DNA from: Desulfobacula sp.
GTDB taxonomy: Bacteria > Desulfobacterota > Desulfobacteria > Desulfobacterales > Desulfobacteraceae
Direction of reading: 5' to 3'
Length of the DNA: 15,463 nucleotides
NCBI GenBank assembly: GCA_011390085.1
Contig: JAABTB010000014.1
Location: 1 to 15,463 of the forward strand
In this document: positions 1-6,954 of the stretch, in pieces
How the letters are laid out: every line of letters begins with the position of its first letter
Position numbering within the stretch: the first letter of the stretch is position 1
Translations under genes and position numbers: made by a program
The notes under the pieces: model-generated
The model's input: the letters and a program-made list of their open reading frames with translations, nothing else
Told to the model about the DNA's origin: nothing
Database searches by the model: none

Positions 1-498
1 ATCGAAACCTTTGAACAGATCTATCCCTGGCACCATGCGGCCGGTGATTTTATTGTGAGGGCGGCAGACGGCCAATTCCATGTCAGGCTGATTACGGTGA
101 GAGGATATTCTCCTCTCACGGAATTCGGGGTTGATGAAATCGAGAAAAAAAATCAGATTTTACCTTCGTTGCTGGTATTCTTTTTTAACCTCAGTTTAAG
201 AATGCGTCTGGACCGCCTGGATGGTACAGGTGAGACCGTCATGCTGGGGGATGGGGTCATAACAGCAACCGTTGACGGATTTTTGGGTGTCCTGGATGAA
301 AAATCAAAAGCCGATGATTACGGGGATTTAAAACGGACTTTTATCTCTTTTTTAAATGGATTCAACCTGGATCAGATGATGAGTATCGGATTCGCCACCC
401 AGGATTCTTGGGTGGCGAATCCGGCCGATAGCAGGGTAATAAGGGGAAATATCGAGTCTCATTGCAGAGTTTTGCAGACTATTTTTAAAACCTTATAA
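1..498 (+). CDS. C-terminal part of an unrecognised protein (5' end outside window)
   Basis: The frame is open from the first base of the window to the TAA at 496-498, so this is the last ~165 residues of a longer protein. A GTG at 55 exists, but the conserved-looking stretch PWHHAAGDFIV lies before or across it, so I treat the gene as truncated by the window rather than starting there. The visible part is soluble-looking, with a hydrophobic segment around LLVFFFNLSLRMRLDRLDG and no Cys motif, signal peptide or known catalytic signature. A perfect 15-bp inverted repeat is embedded in frame near the 3' end (387-423). The dsrA promoter candidate starts only 17 bases after the stop. I do not recognise the family; a kinase-like or phosphotransferase-like fold crossed my mind but nothing in the fragment proves it. 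Confidence 0.7.
   Translation: METFEQIYPWHHAAGDFIVRAADGQFHVRLITVRGYSPLTEFGVDEIEKKNQILPSLLVFFFNLSLRMRLDRLDGTGETVMLGDGVITATVDGFLGVLDEKSKADDYGDLKRTFISFLNGFNLDQMMSIGFATQDSWVANPADSRVIRGNIESHCRVLQTIFKTL
387..423. repeat. Perfect 15-bp inverted repeat inside the first gene
   Basis: The left arm 387-401 (CGGATTCGCCACCCA) is the exact reverse complement of the right arm 409-423, around a 7-base loop. A G-T wobble could extend the stem by one pair. It is translated in frame as part of the upstream protein (around GFATQDSWVANP), about 75 bases before the stop. No T-run follows, so it is not a typical intrinsic terminator. Confidence 0.85.
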
Positions 499-514
499 AA
501 AAAACCTTTTTTAA

Positions 515-543
515 TTGACATGTTGAAACAGAAATTTTATATC
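515..543 (+). promoter_or_regulatory. Candidate sigma-70 promoter of the dsr operon
   Basis: A perfect -35 box TTGACA (515-520) is followed by a 17-base spacer and TATATC (538-543), which matches four of six -10 positions. It lies just after the upstream gene stop and points at dsrA, giving a predicted leader of about 140 bases. This is seen by eye only; the region is AT-rich, so a chance match at the -10 is possible. Confidence 0.55.
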
Positions 544-573
544 TGCAATGTTATTTTATTCGGCATATGTATG

Positions 574-621
574 ATTCCAATGGGTTGTTGAACTAAGGTA
601 TTGGAATAATGACGAACTAAG
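574..621 (+). promoter_or_regulatory. Structured dsrA leader: inverted and direct repeats
   Basis: ATTCCAAT (574-581) is the reverse complement of ATTGGAAT (600-607), with an 18-base loop. Overlapping it, GAACTAAG occurs twice, at 590-597 and 614-621, at a 24-base interval, and similar AT-rich sequence follows each copy. A third short pairing, GAAAAG (631-636) with CTTTTC (647-652), lies just before the ribosome binding site region. These could be a leader RNA structure or a repressor/activator site. There is no recognised riboswitch pattern. Confidence 0.35.
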
Positions 622-691
622 AAATTGAATGAAAAGTTTGGATAACCTTTTCATTAGTAAATGTAAATTAACAATTAACGGAGGTAAGTAA

Positions 692-2020
692 ATGGCAAAA
701 CATGAGACTCCTTTACTGGACCAGCTGGAATCCGGCCCATGGCCTAGCTTTGTCTCTGACCTGAAAGCCCAGGCTGAAAAAAGAGCAAAGAACGTAGAAG
801 GTGTTGAATTCCAGATTCCCCAGGATTGTGTAGCCGATCTTTTGGGCGTTTTGGAACTGTCTTACAAACACGGCAGAACCCACTGGAAACATGGCGGTAT
901 CGTGGGTGTGTTCGGTTATGGCGGTGGTGTTATCGGCAGATACTGTGATCAGCCCAAATTGTTTCCGGGTGTAGAGCATTTTCATACCATGCGGGTGAAT
1001 CAGCCGGCAGGTAAATACTATACAACGGAATATTTGAGAACGCTGACCAAACTTTGGGATCTGAGAGGTTCCGGAGTTACCAATATGCATGGTGCCACCG
1101 GTGATATCATTCTTCTGGGAACCACTACTCCCCAGCTTGAGGAAGTATTCTGGACACTGACCCATGATATGGGCCAGGATCTGGGCGGTTCAGGCTCCAA
1201 CCTGAGAACGCCGGCCGATTGCCTTGGCCAGTCCAGATGTGAATATGCCTGCTATGATACCAATGCCCTGGTTTATTTTTTGACCAATCAATACCAGGAT
1301 GAACTTCACAGACCGGCCTTCCCCTATAAATTCAAATTCAAACTGGATGGCTGCCCCAATTGCTGCGTGGCATCCATCGCCCGTTCCGACATGTCTTTTA
1401 TCGGTACCTGGAGAGACAATATCCGGATTAATCAGGATGCAGTGAACAAATATGTTGAAAATGACGCGAAATATCCTGCCAATGCAGGCGCTTTCCGCGG
1501 CAGCAGAAACTGGGGCAAATTTGACCTTGAAAAAGAAGTTTTGGCCCTGTGCCCGACAAAATGTATGAAATTTGAAAACAAGAAACTGTTTATTGATAAT
1601 GCCAACTGCACCCGCTGCATGCATTGCATCAATGTTATGCCGAGAGCCCTGAAAATTGGTAAGGATACCGGTCTTTCCATCCTTTGCGGTGCAAAGGCAC
1701 CGATTCTGGACGGCGCCCAGATGGGTTCCCTGCTGGTTCCTTTTGTGGAAGTCAATCCTGACAATGATTATGAAGCAATCACATCCGTCATCGAAAATGT
1801 TTGGGATTGGTGGATGGAAGAGGGCAAAAACCGTGAACGTCTGGGTGAGCTGATCATGCGTCAGGGATTCCAGAAACTTCTTGAAGTCACCGGTATTGAG
1901 GCAAAGCCCCAGCATGTATCCTACCCGAGAACCAACCCGTACATCTTCTGGAAAGAAGATGAGGTCACCGGCGGCTGGGAACGTGATGTTGACGAATACA
2001 GAAAACACCATCTTAGATAG
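692..2020 (+). CDS. dsrA: Dissimilatory (bi)sulfite reductase subunit alpha, DsrA
   Basis: This is the alpha subunit of the cytoplasmic DsrAB enzyme, which reduces sulfite in the last step of sulfate respiration. It has 442 residues, normal for DsrA. The siroheme/[4Fe-4S] ligands are visible as C177-x5-C183 and C221-x3-C225 (within DGCPNCC). A ferredoxin-type insert follows, with CPTKC (C287, C291) and C306-x2-C309-x2-C312. The start is the ATG after a strong GGAGG (680-684), spaced 7 bases. dsrB follows after only 15 bases, so the two are co-transcribed. All expected cluster ligands are present, so it should be active. Orientation as a reductive enzyme is inferred from the neighbouring dsrD, which is typical of sulfate/sulfite reducers rather than sulfur oxidisers. 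Confidence 0.98.
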   Translation: MAKHETPLLDQLESGPWPSFVSDLKAQAEKRAKNVEGVEFQIPQDCVADLLGVLELSYKHGRTHWKHGGIVGVFGYGGGVIGRYCDQPKLFPGVEHFHTMRVNQPAGKYYTTEYLRTLTKLWDLRGSGVTNMHGATGDIILLGTTTPQLEEVFWTLTHDMGQDLGGSGSNLRTPADCLGQSRCEYACYDTNALVYFLTNQYQDELHRPAFPYKFKFKLDGCPNCCVASIARSDMSFIGTWRDNIRINQDAVNKYVENDAKYPANAGAFRGSRNWGKFDLEKEVLALCPTKCMKFENKKLFIDNANCTRCMHCINVMPRALKIGKDTGLSILCGAKAPILDGAQMGSLLVPFVEVNPDNDYEAITSVIENVWDWWMEEGKNRERLGELIMRQGFQKLLEVTGIEAKPQHVSYPRTNPYIFWKEDEVTGGWERDVDEYRKHHLR

Positions 2021-2035
2021 AAAGGGAGAATAATA

Positions 2036-3184
2036 ATGGCATTTATTTCTACTGGTTATGATCCAGCAAAACCGATGGAAAACAGGATTACCGACATCGG
2101 TCCGAAAGACTATAACGACTTTTATCCTCCTGTGATCGCAAAAAATAAGGGAAAATGGTCTCACCATGAAATCCTTGAACCGGGTGTTCTGGTTCATGTC
2201 GGTGATTCAGGAGATGAGCTTTACACCGTCAGAGTCGGCGGCGCCCGTTTGATGTCGACCAGCCATATCAATGAAATCTGTGATATTGCAGACAAACATT
2301 GCAACGGGTATGTTCGTTTTACCACCCGTAACAATATTGAATTCATGGTGGATTCAAAGGATAAAGTTGAGCCCCTTAAAAATGACCTGAAATCCAGAAA
2401 ATTTGCCGGTGGTTCCTTTAAATTCCCCATTGGTGGAACAGGCGCCGGGGTTACCAATATCGTTCACACCCAGGGCTGGATTCACTGCCATACCCCTGCC
2501 ACCGATGCCTCCGGTACGGTAAAGGCTGCCATGGATGCATTGTTTGCAGATTTTCAGGATATGAGACTTCCGGCCCAGCTCAGGGTTTCCATGGCCTGCT
2601 GCCTGAATATGTGCGGTGCGGTTCACTGCTCTGATATCGCCATCCTCGGATATCACAGAAAACCGCCCATGCTGGATCATGAATATCTTGATAAGGTTTG
2701 CGAAATTCCCTTGGCTATTTCCGCCTGCCCCACGGCTGCCATCAAACCGGCAAAGGTGAAACTGGCAGACGGTAAGGAAGTCAAATCCGTTGAAGTTAAA
2801 AATGAAAGATGCATGTATTGCGGTAACTGCTATACCATGTGTCCGTCCATGCCTCTAGCCGATACGGATGGTGACGGTATTGTTCTCATGGCCGGCGGTA
2901 AGGTTTCCAATCGAATTTCCGCCCCCAAATTCTCCAAGGTTGTTGTGGCCTTCCTTCCCAATGAAATGCCGAGATGGCCGTCCATGACGGCAGCCATCAC
3001 AAGAATGGTCGAGGCCTATGCAAAAGGCGCAAACAAATATGAGCGCGTAGGTGACTGGGCTGAAAGAATCGGCTGGGAAAAATTCTTTGAGGCATGTGAA
3101 ATTGAGTTTACTCATCATCTGATTGATGACTTCCGTCAGCAGGCCTATATGAGCTGGCGCCAGACAACTCAATTCAAATTCTAA
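2036..3184 (+). CDS. dsrB: Dissimilatory (bi)sulfite reductase subunit beta, DsrB
   Basis: This is the beta subunit of DsrAB, carrying the catalytically competent siroheme site in known structures. It has 382 residues, the usual length. The siroheme-cluster ligands are C151 (IHCHTPATD), C188, C189 and C193 (ACCLNMCG). The ferredoxin insert shows C231 (SACPTAA) and C259-x2-C262-x2-C265-x3-C269. The ATG is preceded by AAGGGAG and lies 15 bases after dsrA. The C-terminus contains the family-typical stretch around [11 protein letters not shown]. No truncation or frameshift is seen. A stable hairpin follows in the 95 bases before dsrD, which may set the ratio of dsrD to dsrAB. Confidence 0.98.
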   Translation: MAFISTGYDPAKPMENRITDIGPKDYNDFYPPVIAKNKGKWSHHEILEPGVLVHVGDSGDELYTVRVGGARLMSTSHINEICDIADKHCNGYVRFTTRNNIEFMVDSKDKVEPLKNDLKSRKFAGGSFKFPIGGTGAGVTNIVHTQGWIHCHTPATDASGTVKAAMDALFADFQDMRLPAQLRVSMACCLNMCGAVHCSDIAILGYHRKPPMLDHEYLDKVCEIPLAISACPTAAIKPAKVKLADGKEVKSVEVKNERCMYCGNCYTMCPSMPLADTDGDGIVLMAGGKVSNRISAPKFSKVVVAFLPNEMPRWPSMTAAITRMVEAYAKGANKYERVGDWAERIGWEKFFEACEIEFTHHLIDDFRQQAYMSWRQTTQFKF

Positions 3185-3224
3185 GAAGAATTGTTGAACC
3201 GTAATTTTCAATAAAACTGCTGAG

Positions 3225-3249
3225 GCCGGAGTGATTTGTTCACTCCGGC
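3225..3249 (+). promoter_or_regulatory. GC-rich hairpin between dsrB and dsrD
   Basis: GCCGGAGTGA (3225-3234) pairs perfectly with TCACTCCGGC (3240-3249) around the loop TTTGT. It sits 40 bases after the dsrB stop and 17 bases before the dsrD ribosome binding site. The downstream sequence TGAAGCATTTC is not a convincing T-run, so a partial terminator/attenuator or an mRNA 3'-end stabiliser for dsrAB is more likely than a full stop. Confidence 0.7.
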
Positions 3250-3279
3250 TGAAGCATTTCAATTCAAAGGAGAATGACC

Positions 3280-3537
3280 ATGAGTGATCTTCTTGCTAAT
3301 AAAGAGGCGGCCACCGCGGCTGTAGTCGATTGGATGACTAAAAAAGCCGGGACAAAGACCAAATTTTATTTTAATGATTTCTCTAAAGTTTTTCCGGATG
3401 ACAAACCGCGGGAAATCAAAAAAGTCGTTAATAAACTGGTTGAAGAAGGCGTGCTTGAATACTGGTCCTCCGGATCTACCACCATGTATGGACTAAAAGG
3501 TTCCGGCATCCAGCACTCGTCTGAAGGCGAAGAATAA
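3280..3537 (+). CDS. dsrD: DsrD, small winged-helix activator of DsrAB
   Basis: DsrD is a small cytoplasmic protein found next to dsrAB in sulfate reducers; it has a winged-helix fold and has been reported to stimulate sulfite reduction by DsrAB. This copy has 85 residues and shows the family core: KTKFYFNDFSKVFPD, PREIKKVVNKLVEEGVLEYW and SSGSTTMYGLKGSG. I chose the ATG at 3280 because AAAGGAG (3266-3272) lies 7 bases upstream. An ATG at 3274 is in frame but only 1 base from the same Shine-Dalgarno, which is too close. The C-terminal tail is short and acidic (SSEGEE). It is preceded by the 3225-3249 hairpin and followed 31 bases later by dsrN. Confidence 0.95.
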   Translation: MSDLLANKEAATAAVVDWMTKKAGTKTKFYFNDFSKVFPDDKPREIKKVVNKLVEEGVLEYWSSGSTTMYGLKGSGIQHSSEGEE

Positions 3538-3568
3538 GATTAAAAAACGCCTCTGATTTAAAGGGTTC

Positions 3569-4984
3569 ATGCAAAAAAATGGTAAAAGCTTACCGGGAAT
3601 CATTATTGCCGGTTTAAGGGGTGGATCCGGGAAAACGGTCATATCTCTTGGAATTACCGCTGCATGGAAAGAAAAGGGCTTCAAGGTTTCGCCCTTTAAG
3701 AAGGGGCCGGATTATATTGACGCCGGCTGGCTTTCAAAGGCAGCCGGTCGTCCCTGCCATAATCTGGACACTTTTCTATGTCCACCCGCTATTGTAAAAC
3801 AATCCTATATTGAGCATTCAAAAAATTGTGATATCTGTGTGGTTGAAGGCAACAGAGGCCTTTATGATGGCATAGATACCAACGGCTCCACTTCCACGGC
3901 CGAGCTGGCAAAACTTCTGGGCCTTCCCGTTTTGCTTGTTTTAGACTGCACCAAAGCGACAAGGACGATGGCTGCCTTGGTTCTCGGATGTATGAGATTT
4001 GATCCGGATATCCGGATTATCGGAGCTATCCTGAACCGTGTGGCCGGGAAACGCCATGAGCAAAAAGTGCGGGTCAATATCGAGAAATATTGTCAAATTC
4101 CCGTCTTCGGTGCCGTCCCAAAGCTGGATGCAGAAGATTTTCCGGAACGGCATATGGGTCTTATTACATCGGAAGAACATAGCTTTTCCGACAAGGCGAT
4201 TCAAGCCGCTCTGCAAATTGTAAATGACAATATTGATCTGAAGAGATTGTATGATGTTTTAATCCCTCAAGAACCCTCCTTTGATTCGATCAGGTTGGAA
4301 GCTCAGGGTCTCTTTGAAGAGCAATATTCCAGGCTTGAGAGGGTTACCATCGGGGTTATCAGGGACTCCGCCTTTCAATTTTATTATCCAGACAATATCG
4401 ATGCCTTACGTAAACTCGGCGCAAAGATTGTATTTATCAGTCCCCTGAAAGAAGCATCCATCCCGGATGTGGATGCCATCTATATGGGGGGGGGATTTCC
4501 TGAAACCCATGCACCGGAACTGGCACGGAATAAAGGATTCAGAGATAACCTGAAGCGGATATCCGAAAAGGGGCTGCCCATTTATGCCGAATGCGGCGGT
4601 CTGATATTTTTAGGACAAAGCATCCGGCTGGAGGATCAGATATACCCTATGTCCGGTGTTTTCCCGATTCAGTTCGGACTGTGCAAAACCCCACAGGGTC
4701 ATGGTTATACCAAAGTGGAAGTGGTTCATGAAAACCCGTTCTTCAAACCGGGAGAGATATTAAAAGGCCATGAATTCAGATATTCAAGCATCCTCACTAT
4801 TGATTACGCGGATGATGAAATGGCGTTCAGAATGGAGCGAGGAAAAGGTATTATTGACAAAAAAGACGGGTTTTTCAAACAGAATACATTTGGAACCTAC
4901 ACTCACCTGCATGCCCTCGGGACCCCCTCCTGGGCACCCTCCCTGGTTGGAAAGGCGTTGGCGTATAAGGTTTCCAAATCCTGA
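3569..4984 (+). CDS. dsrN: DsrN / CbiA-type glutamine-dependent siroheme amidase
   Basis: The protein is homologous to cobyrinate a,c-diamide synthase (CbiA/CobB), an ATP- and glutamine-dependent amidase. Within dsr clusters this protein is called DsrN and is thought to amidate siroheme to the siroamide form used by DsrAB. Its 471 residues begin with a P-loop GLRGGSGKT (15-23), then GPDYIDAGW and VEGNRGLYDG. The C-terminal class I amidotransferase domain contains YMGGGFPE, the nucleophile C342 in AECGG and the triad-type H446/H448 in THLHALG. The start ATG has a modest AAAGGG upstream with close spacing. A run of nine G (4486-4494) encodes part of the conserved GGG. A role in cobalamin synthesis is possible, but linkage to dsrABD favours DsrN. 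Confidence 0.9.
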   Translation: MQKNGKSLPGIIIAGLRGGSGKTVISLGITAAWKEKGFKVSPFKKGPDYIDAGWLSKAAGRPCHNLDTFLCPPAIVKQSYIEHSKNCDICVVEGNRGLYDGIDTNGSTSTAELAKLLGLPVLLVLDCTKATRTMAALVLGCMRFDPDIRIIGAILNRVAGKRHEQKVRVNIEKYCQIPVFGAVPKLDAEDFPERHMGLITSEEHSFSDKAIQAALQIVNDNIDLKRLYDVLIPQEPSFDSIRLEAQGLFEEQYSRLERVTIGVIRDSAFQFYYPDNIDALRKLGAKIVFISPLKEASIPDVDAIYMGGGFPETHAPELARNKGFRDNLKRISEKGLPIYAECGGLIFLGQSIRLEDQIYPMSGVFPIQFGLCKTPQGHGYTKVEVVHENPFFKPGEILKGHEFRYSSILTIDYADDEMAFRMERGKGIIDKKDGFFKQNTFGTYTHLHALGTPSWAPSLVGKALAYKVSKS

Positions 4985-5006
4985 TATAGCCTGATTCTCA
5001 AAAATG

Positions 5007-5045
5007 AAAAGGAGTTTTCCGGAAAAGACGGAAAACTCCTTTTTT
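5007..5045. terminator. Strong intrinsic terminator, probably bidirectional
   Basis: The arm AAAAGGAGTTTTCCG (5007-5021) pairs perfectly with 5029-5043 around a 7-base loop, and the run of T continues to 5045. The other strand also has T-rich sequence after the stem (the A-run at 5001-5004). It lies between the converging dsrN (ends 4984) and cytochrome (ends 5069) genes, so it can end both transcripts. Confidence 0.9.
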
Positions 5046-5068
5046 ACTGAGAGTAGTACTAAAAAGCC

Positions 5069-5533
5069 TTAGGATTTTTTCTCTGGAACATGGCAGTTAT
5101 TGCATGACGCCGGAGCCGAACCCTTCATGCCCTTGGGGTCTCCTGCTTTGATATTGGCCTGTTTATGGCATTCAATGCAGTTGCCGTGCATGGCATTTTC
5201 AAGTGCCATGATATCCTTGGGGTTCTTTTTGTCTTTTTCCATGATATTGTGGCATTCCGCACATTTCTGGACAGCATCACCCGCCTTAAGCGTCAGGGGT
5301 TTCCCATCCTTATCATGATGGCATTCGCCGCAGGAAATTTTGTAGTCTTCGGCATGTTTTTTGTGAGTAAATTCTACAAATGAAAATTTAGGTGGGGTTT
5401 TTGTCCTTTTGGTGTAGGCATTGGAGTCCATTTTTATTGTGTCGGGGGCGGTAGTTCCGGCATTGAGACCCGTCGCAACAAAAATTACAGCAATACTTGC
5501 AGCCAAAAACCATGTCAGCAATTTTTTCTTCAT
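5069..5533 (-). CDS. Periplasmic tetraheme cytochrome c3-like protein (class III)
   Basis: An N-terminal signal peptide (KKK, then a hydrophobic stretch to about residue 22, ending near GLNA) predicts export by Sec to the periplasm. The mature part has four CxxCH heme sites: C68-C71-H72, C91-C94-H95, C119-C122-H123 and C144-C147-H148. The protein contains exactly eight His. The other four (57, 60, 73, 116) sit where class III cytochromes keep their distal ligands, so four bis-His hemes are expected. Such proteins shuttle electrons between periplasmic hydrogenases or formate dehydrogenases and membrane complexes. I chose the ATG at 5533, with GGAG (5545-5548) 11 bases away; a TTG at 5539, two codons earlier and 5 bases from the same site, is an alternative. 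All four sites are CxxCH, without the CxxxxCH spacing found in Desulfovibrio type I c3. Confidence 0.92.
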   Translation of the reverse strand: MKKKLLTWFLAASIAVIFVATGLNAGTTAPDTIKMDSNAYTKRTKTPPKFSFVEFTHKKHAEDYKISCGECHHDKDGKPLTLKAGDAVQKCAECHNIMEKDKKNPKDIMALENAMHGNCIECHKQANIKAGDPKGMKGSAPASCNNCHVPEKKS

Positions 5534-5628
5534 GATCAATTCTGCTCCTTTTTTATTACAATTTATTTTGCCTTTTTCCGGTAGCTTTGACTAAAACCAC
5601 CGGAGATTTCCCTATTCACATGCTGGTA

Positions 5629-5658
5629 TTTTTACACCCTAAATAAGGGGAAAGTCAA
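5629..5658 (-). promoter_or_regulatory. Candidate promoter for the cytochrome gene
   Basis: On the minus strand, TTGACT (5653-5658) is separated by 18 bases from TAAAAA (5629-5634), roughly 95 bases before the start codon. It lies just after the tatC stop. The cytochrome may also be reached by read-through from tatBC, since no convincing terminator separates them. Confidence 0.35.
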
Positions 5659-5686
5659 TATAAAAGCATTCGAAATCATATGAAGA

Positions 5687-6484
5687 TCAGCTTTCTTCTG
5701 ATTTATCAGCCTCATGGGAATCTTCAGGGGATTCGGTATTTTCTTCCGTTTCCGACTCCGGTTTCTTGCCGAATACCCTGGCGCCGATGATGCTGATTTC
5801 ATATAAAACCATTAAGGGAATAGCCATCAGGACCTGGGAGACGACATCCGGGGGAGTTAAGATGGCAGCCACGATAAAAAATATTAGGATCGCAAATTTT
5901 CTGTTTTTTTGCAGAAATGGAACAGTCACAAGCCCCATCCTTGCCATGAAGGTTAAAACCAAGGGCAATTCAAAAATTAAGCCAAAGGCCAGGAGCATTT
6001 TTGAAGCGAAGGACAGATATTCCTTCATGGACAACATGGCATGAATGGAATCGGTGGAGAATCCGAGAAAAAATTGAAACCCAAAAGGAAAAACAATGAA
6101 ATAGGCAAAAGAGGAACCAACGATGAAGAAAAAAACGGTGAGCAGGACAATGGGGAATAGGTATTTTTTTTCATTCCTATAAAGGCCGGGTGATACAAAC
6201 ATCCAGAATTCATAAAACAGAACCGGGGTGGCAGCAACAACGCCAGCCAGCAACGAGACTTTAAGATAAGTGAAAAAGGCTTCGGGGAGCCCTGTAAAAA
6301 TCATTTGAGTGTTTTTATCGTCACCAATGGCTTTAACAAGGGGGATGGTCAGGATTTCAAATAATTTTTCCTTGAAAAAATAAGCGATGCAGAACCCTAT
6401 GCCAACGGCAATAGCGGATCGAACCAAGCGGTCTCTAAGTTCACTCAAGTGTTCGGTAAAGGGGCTTTTCTCTTCGGTGCTCAT
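5687..6484 (-). CDS. tatC: Sec-independent protein translocase TatC
   Basis: TatC is the polytopic receptor core of the twin-arginine translocon, which exports folded, cofactor-loaded proteins across the inner membrane. It has 265 residues with six predicted membrane segments. Family motifs are present: EHLSELRDRL (11-20), FVSPGLYRNEK (E105, matching the signal-binding Glu of the E. coli protein), FGLIFELPL (E172) and LTPPDVVSQ. The C-terminal tail (about 240-265) is hydrophilic and very acidic. The start lies 10 bases after the tatB stop without a clear Shine-Dalgarno, which suggests translational coupling. In this organism the pathway would serve periplasmic metalloenzymes; the cytochrome nearby uses Sec instead. 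Confidence 0.97.
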   Translation of the reverse strand: MSTEEKSPFTEHLSELRDRLVRSAIAVGIGFCIAYFFKEKLFEILTIPLVKAIGDDKNTQMIFTGLPEAFFTYLKVSLLAGVVAATPVLFYEFWMFVSPGLYRNEKKYLFPIVLLTVFFFIVGSSFAYFIVFPFGFQFFLGFSTDSIHAMLSMKEYLSFASKMLLAFGLIFELPLVLTFMARMGLVTVPFLQKNRKFAILIFFIVAAILTPPDVVSQVLMAIPLMVLYEISIIGARVFGKKPESETEENTESPEDSHEADKSEES

Positions 6485-6494
6485 AGGACAGACT

Positions 6495-6860
6495 TCAACT
6501 TTTCAGATTATCCGTAATGTCGGCGTTGGCGTTTCCGGAGGGTTTTTCTGTGGATGCCGCATCTTCTTTTGCTTCAGGAGTGCCGGAAACGGTTTGGCCA
6601 TCAACGGATGATGCAGATTCCTTTTTTGTATTGGCTTCTTTCAGAATGTCTTTCAGATCCGTTTTCGGCAAGTTGATATCTTTGATATCTTTGACTGTCG
6701 TTTCCACATCAATGCTGCGTTTGAACTCCTGCGCCGCTTTCTTGAATTCTCCCATGGCTCGTCCCAAGGTTTTGGCAAGGTCAGGAAGTTTTTGGGGGCC
6801 GATGACAATGAGGGCGATGGCCAGGATCAACAAGATTTCAGGCATTCCAAGACCAAACAT
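6495..6860 (-). CDS. tatB: Twin-arginine translocase subunit TatB (TatA/B family)
   Basis: This is a single-span Tat subunit of 121 residues. The N-terminus shows [10 protein letters not shown] with E8, a hydrophobic helix to about residue 20, then the hinge [10 protein letters not shown] and an amphipathic helix with [11 protein letters not shown]. The GPQ hinge and the membrane Glu fit TatB better than TatA, which usually carries an FG before the basic hinge. The last ~45 residues are a low-complexity Ser/Ala/Asp/Glu/Lys-rich tail. AAAGGAG precedes the ATG with about 10 bases spacing. The gene is followed directly by tatC. No separate tatA is visible here, so TatA must be elsewhere or this protein may fill both roles. 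Confidence 0.88.
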   Translation of the reverse strand: MFGLGMPEILLILAIALIVIGPQKLPDLAKTLGRAMGEFKKAAQEFKRSIDVETTVKDIKDINLPKTDLKDILKEANTKKESASSVDGQTVSGTPEAKEDAASTEKPSGNANADITDNLKS

Positions 6861-6908
6861 AATATTTTAGCTCCTTTGATGAAATTTGCCGGTCATATCA
6901 AGCTAGTC

Positions 6909-6937
6909 ATTTACACTGAATAATCCTTGCATGTCAA
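6909..6937 (-). promoter_or_regulatory. Candidate promoter of tatBC
   Basis: On the minus strand a perfect TTGACA (6932-6937) stands 17 bases from GTAAAT (6909-6914), a weak -10. The -35 begins about 18 bases after the helicase stop, and no terminator hairpin is seen between them. The spacing to the tatB start gives a leader of about 40 bases. Confidence 0.4.
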
Positions 6938-6954
6938 GAAAGGATATCTAAAAA

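Noticed and set aside
499..512. A-run followed by T-run after the first gene as a terminator
   Set aside because: The only pairing is A with T around a two-base loop, with no GC stem.
567..596. Nine-codon frame MYDSNGLLN in the dsrA leader as a possible leader peptide
   Set aside because: No Shine-Dalgarno and no codon pattern that would suggest attenuation; short frames like this are expected by chance.
1190..2197. Long open frame of 335 codons on the minus strand across dsrA and the start of dsrB
   Set aside because: It overlaps a certain gene on the other strand, has no Shine-Dalgarno, no recognisable domain, and is explained by the codon bias of dsrA.
5578..5603. CCGGT/ACCGG inverted repeat between tatC and the cytochrome gene as a terminator
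   Set aside because: The stem has five pairs with a 16-base loop and no T-run on the transcribed strand.
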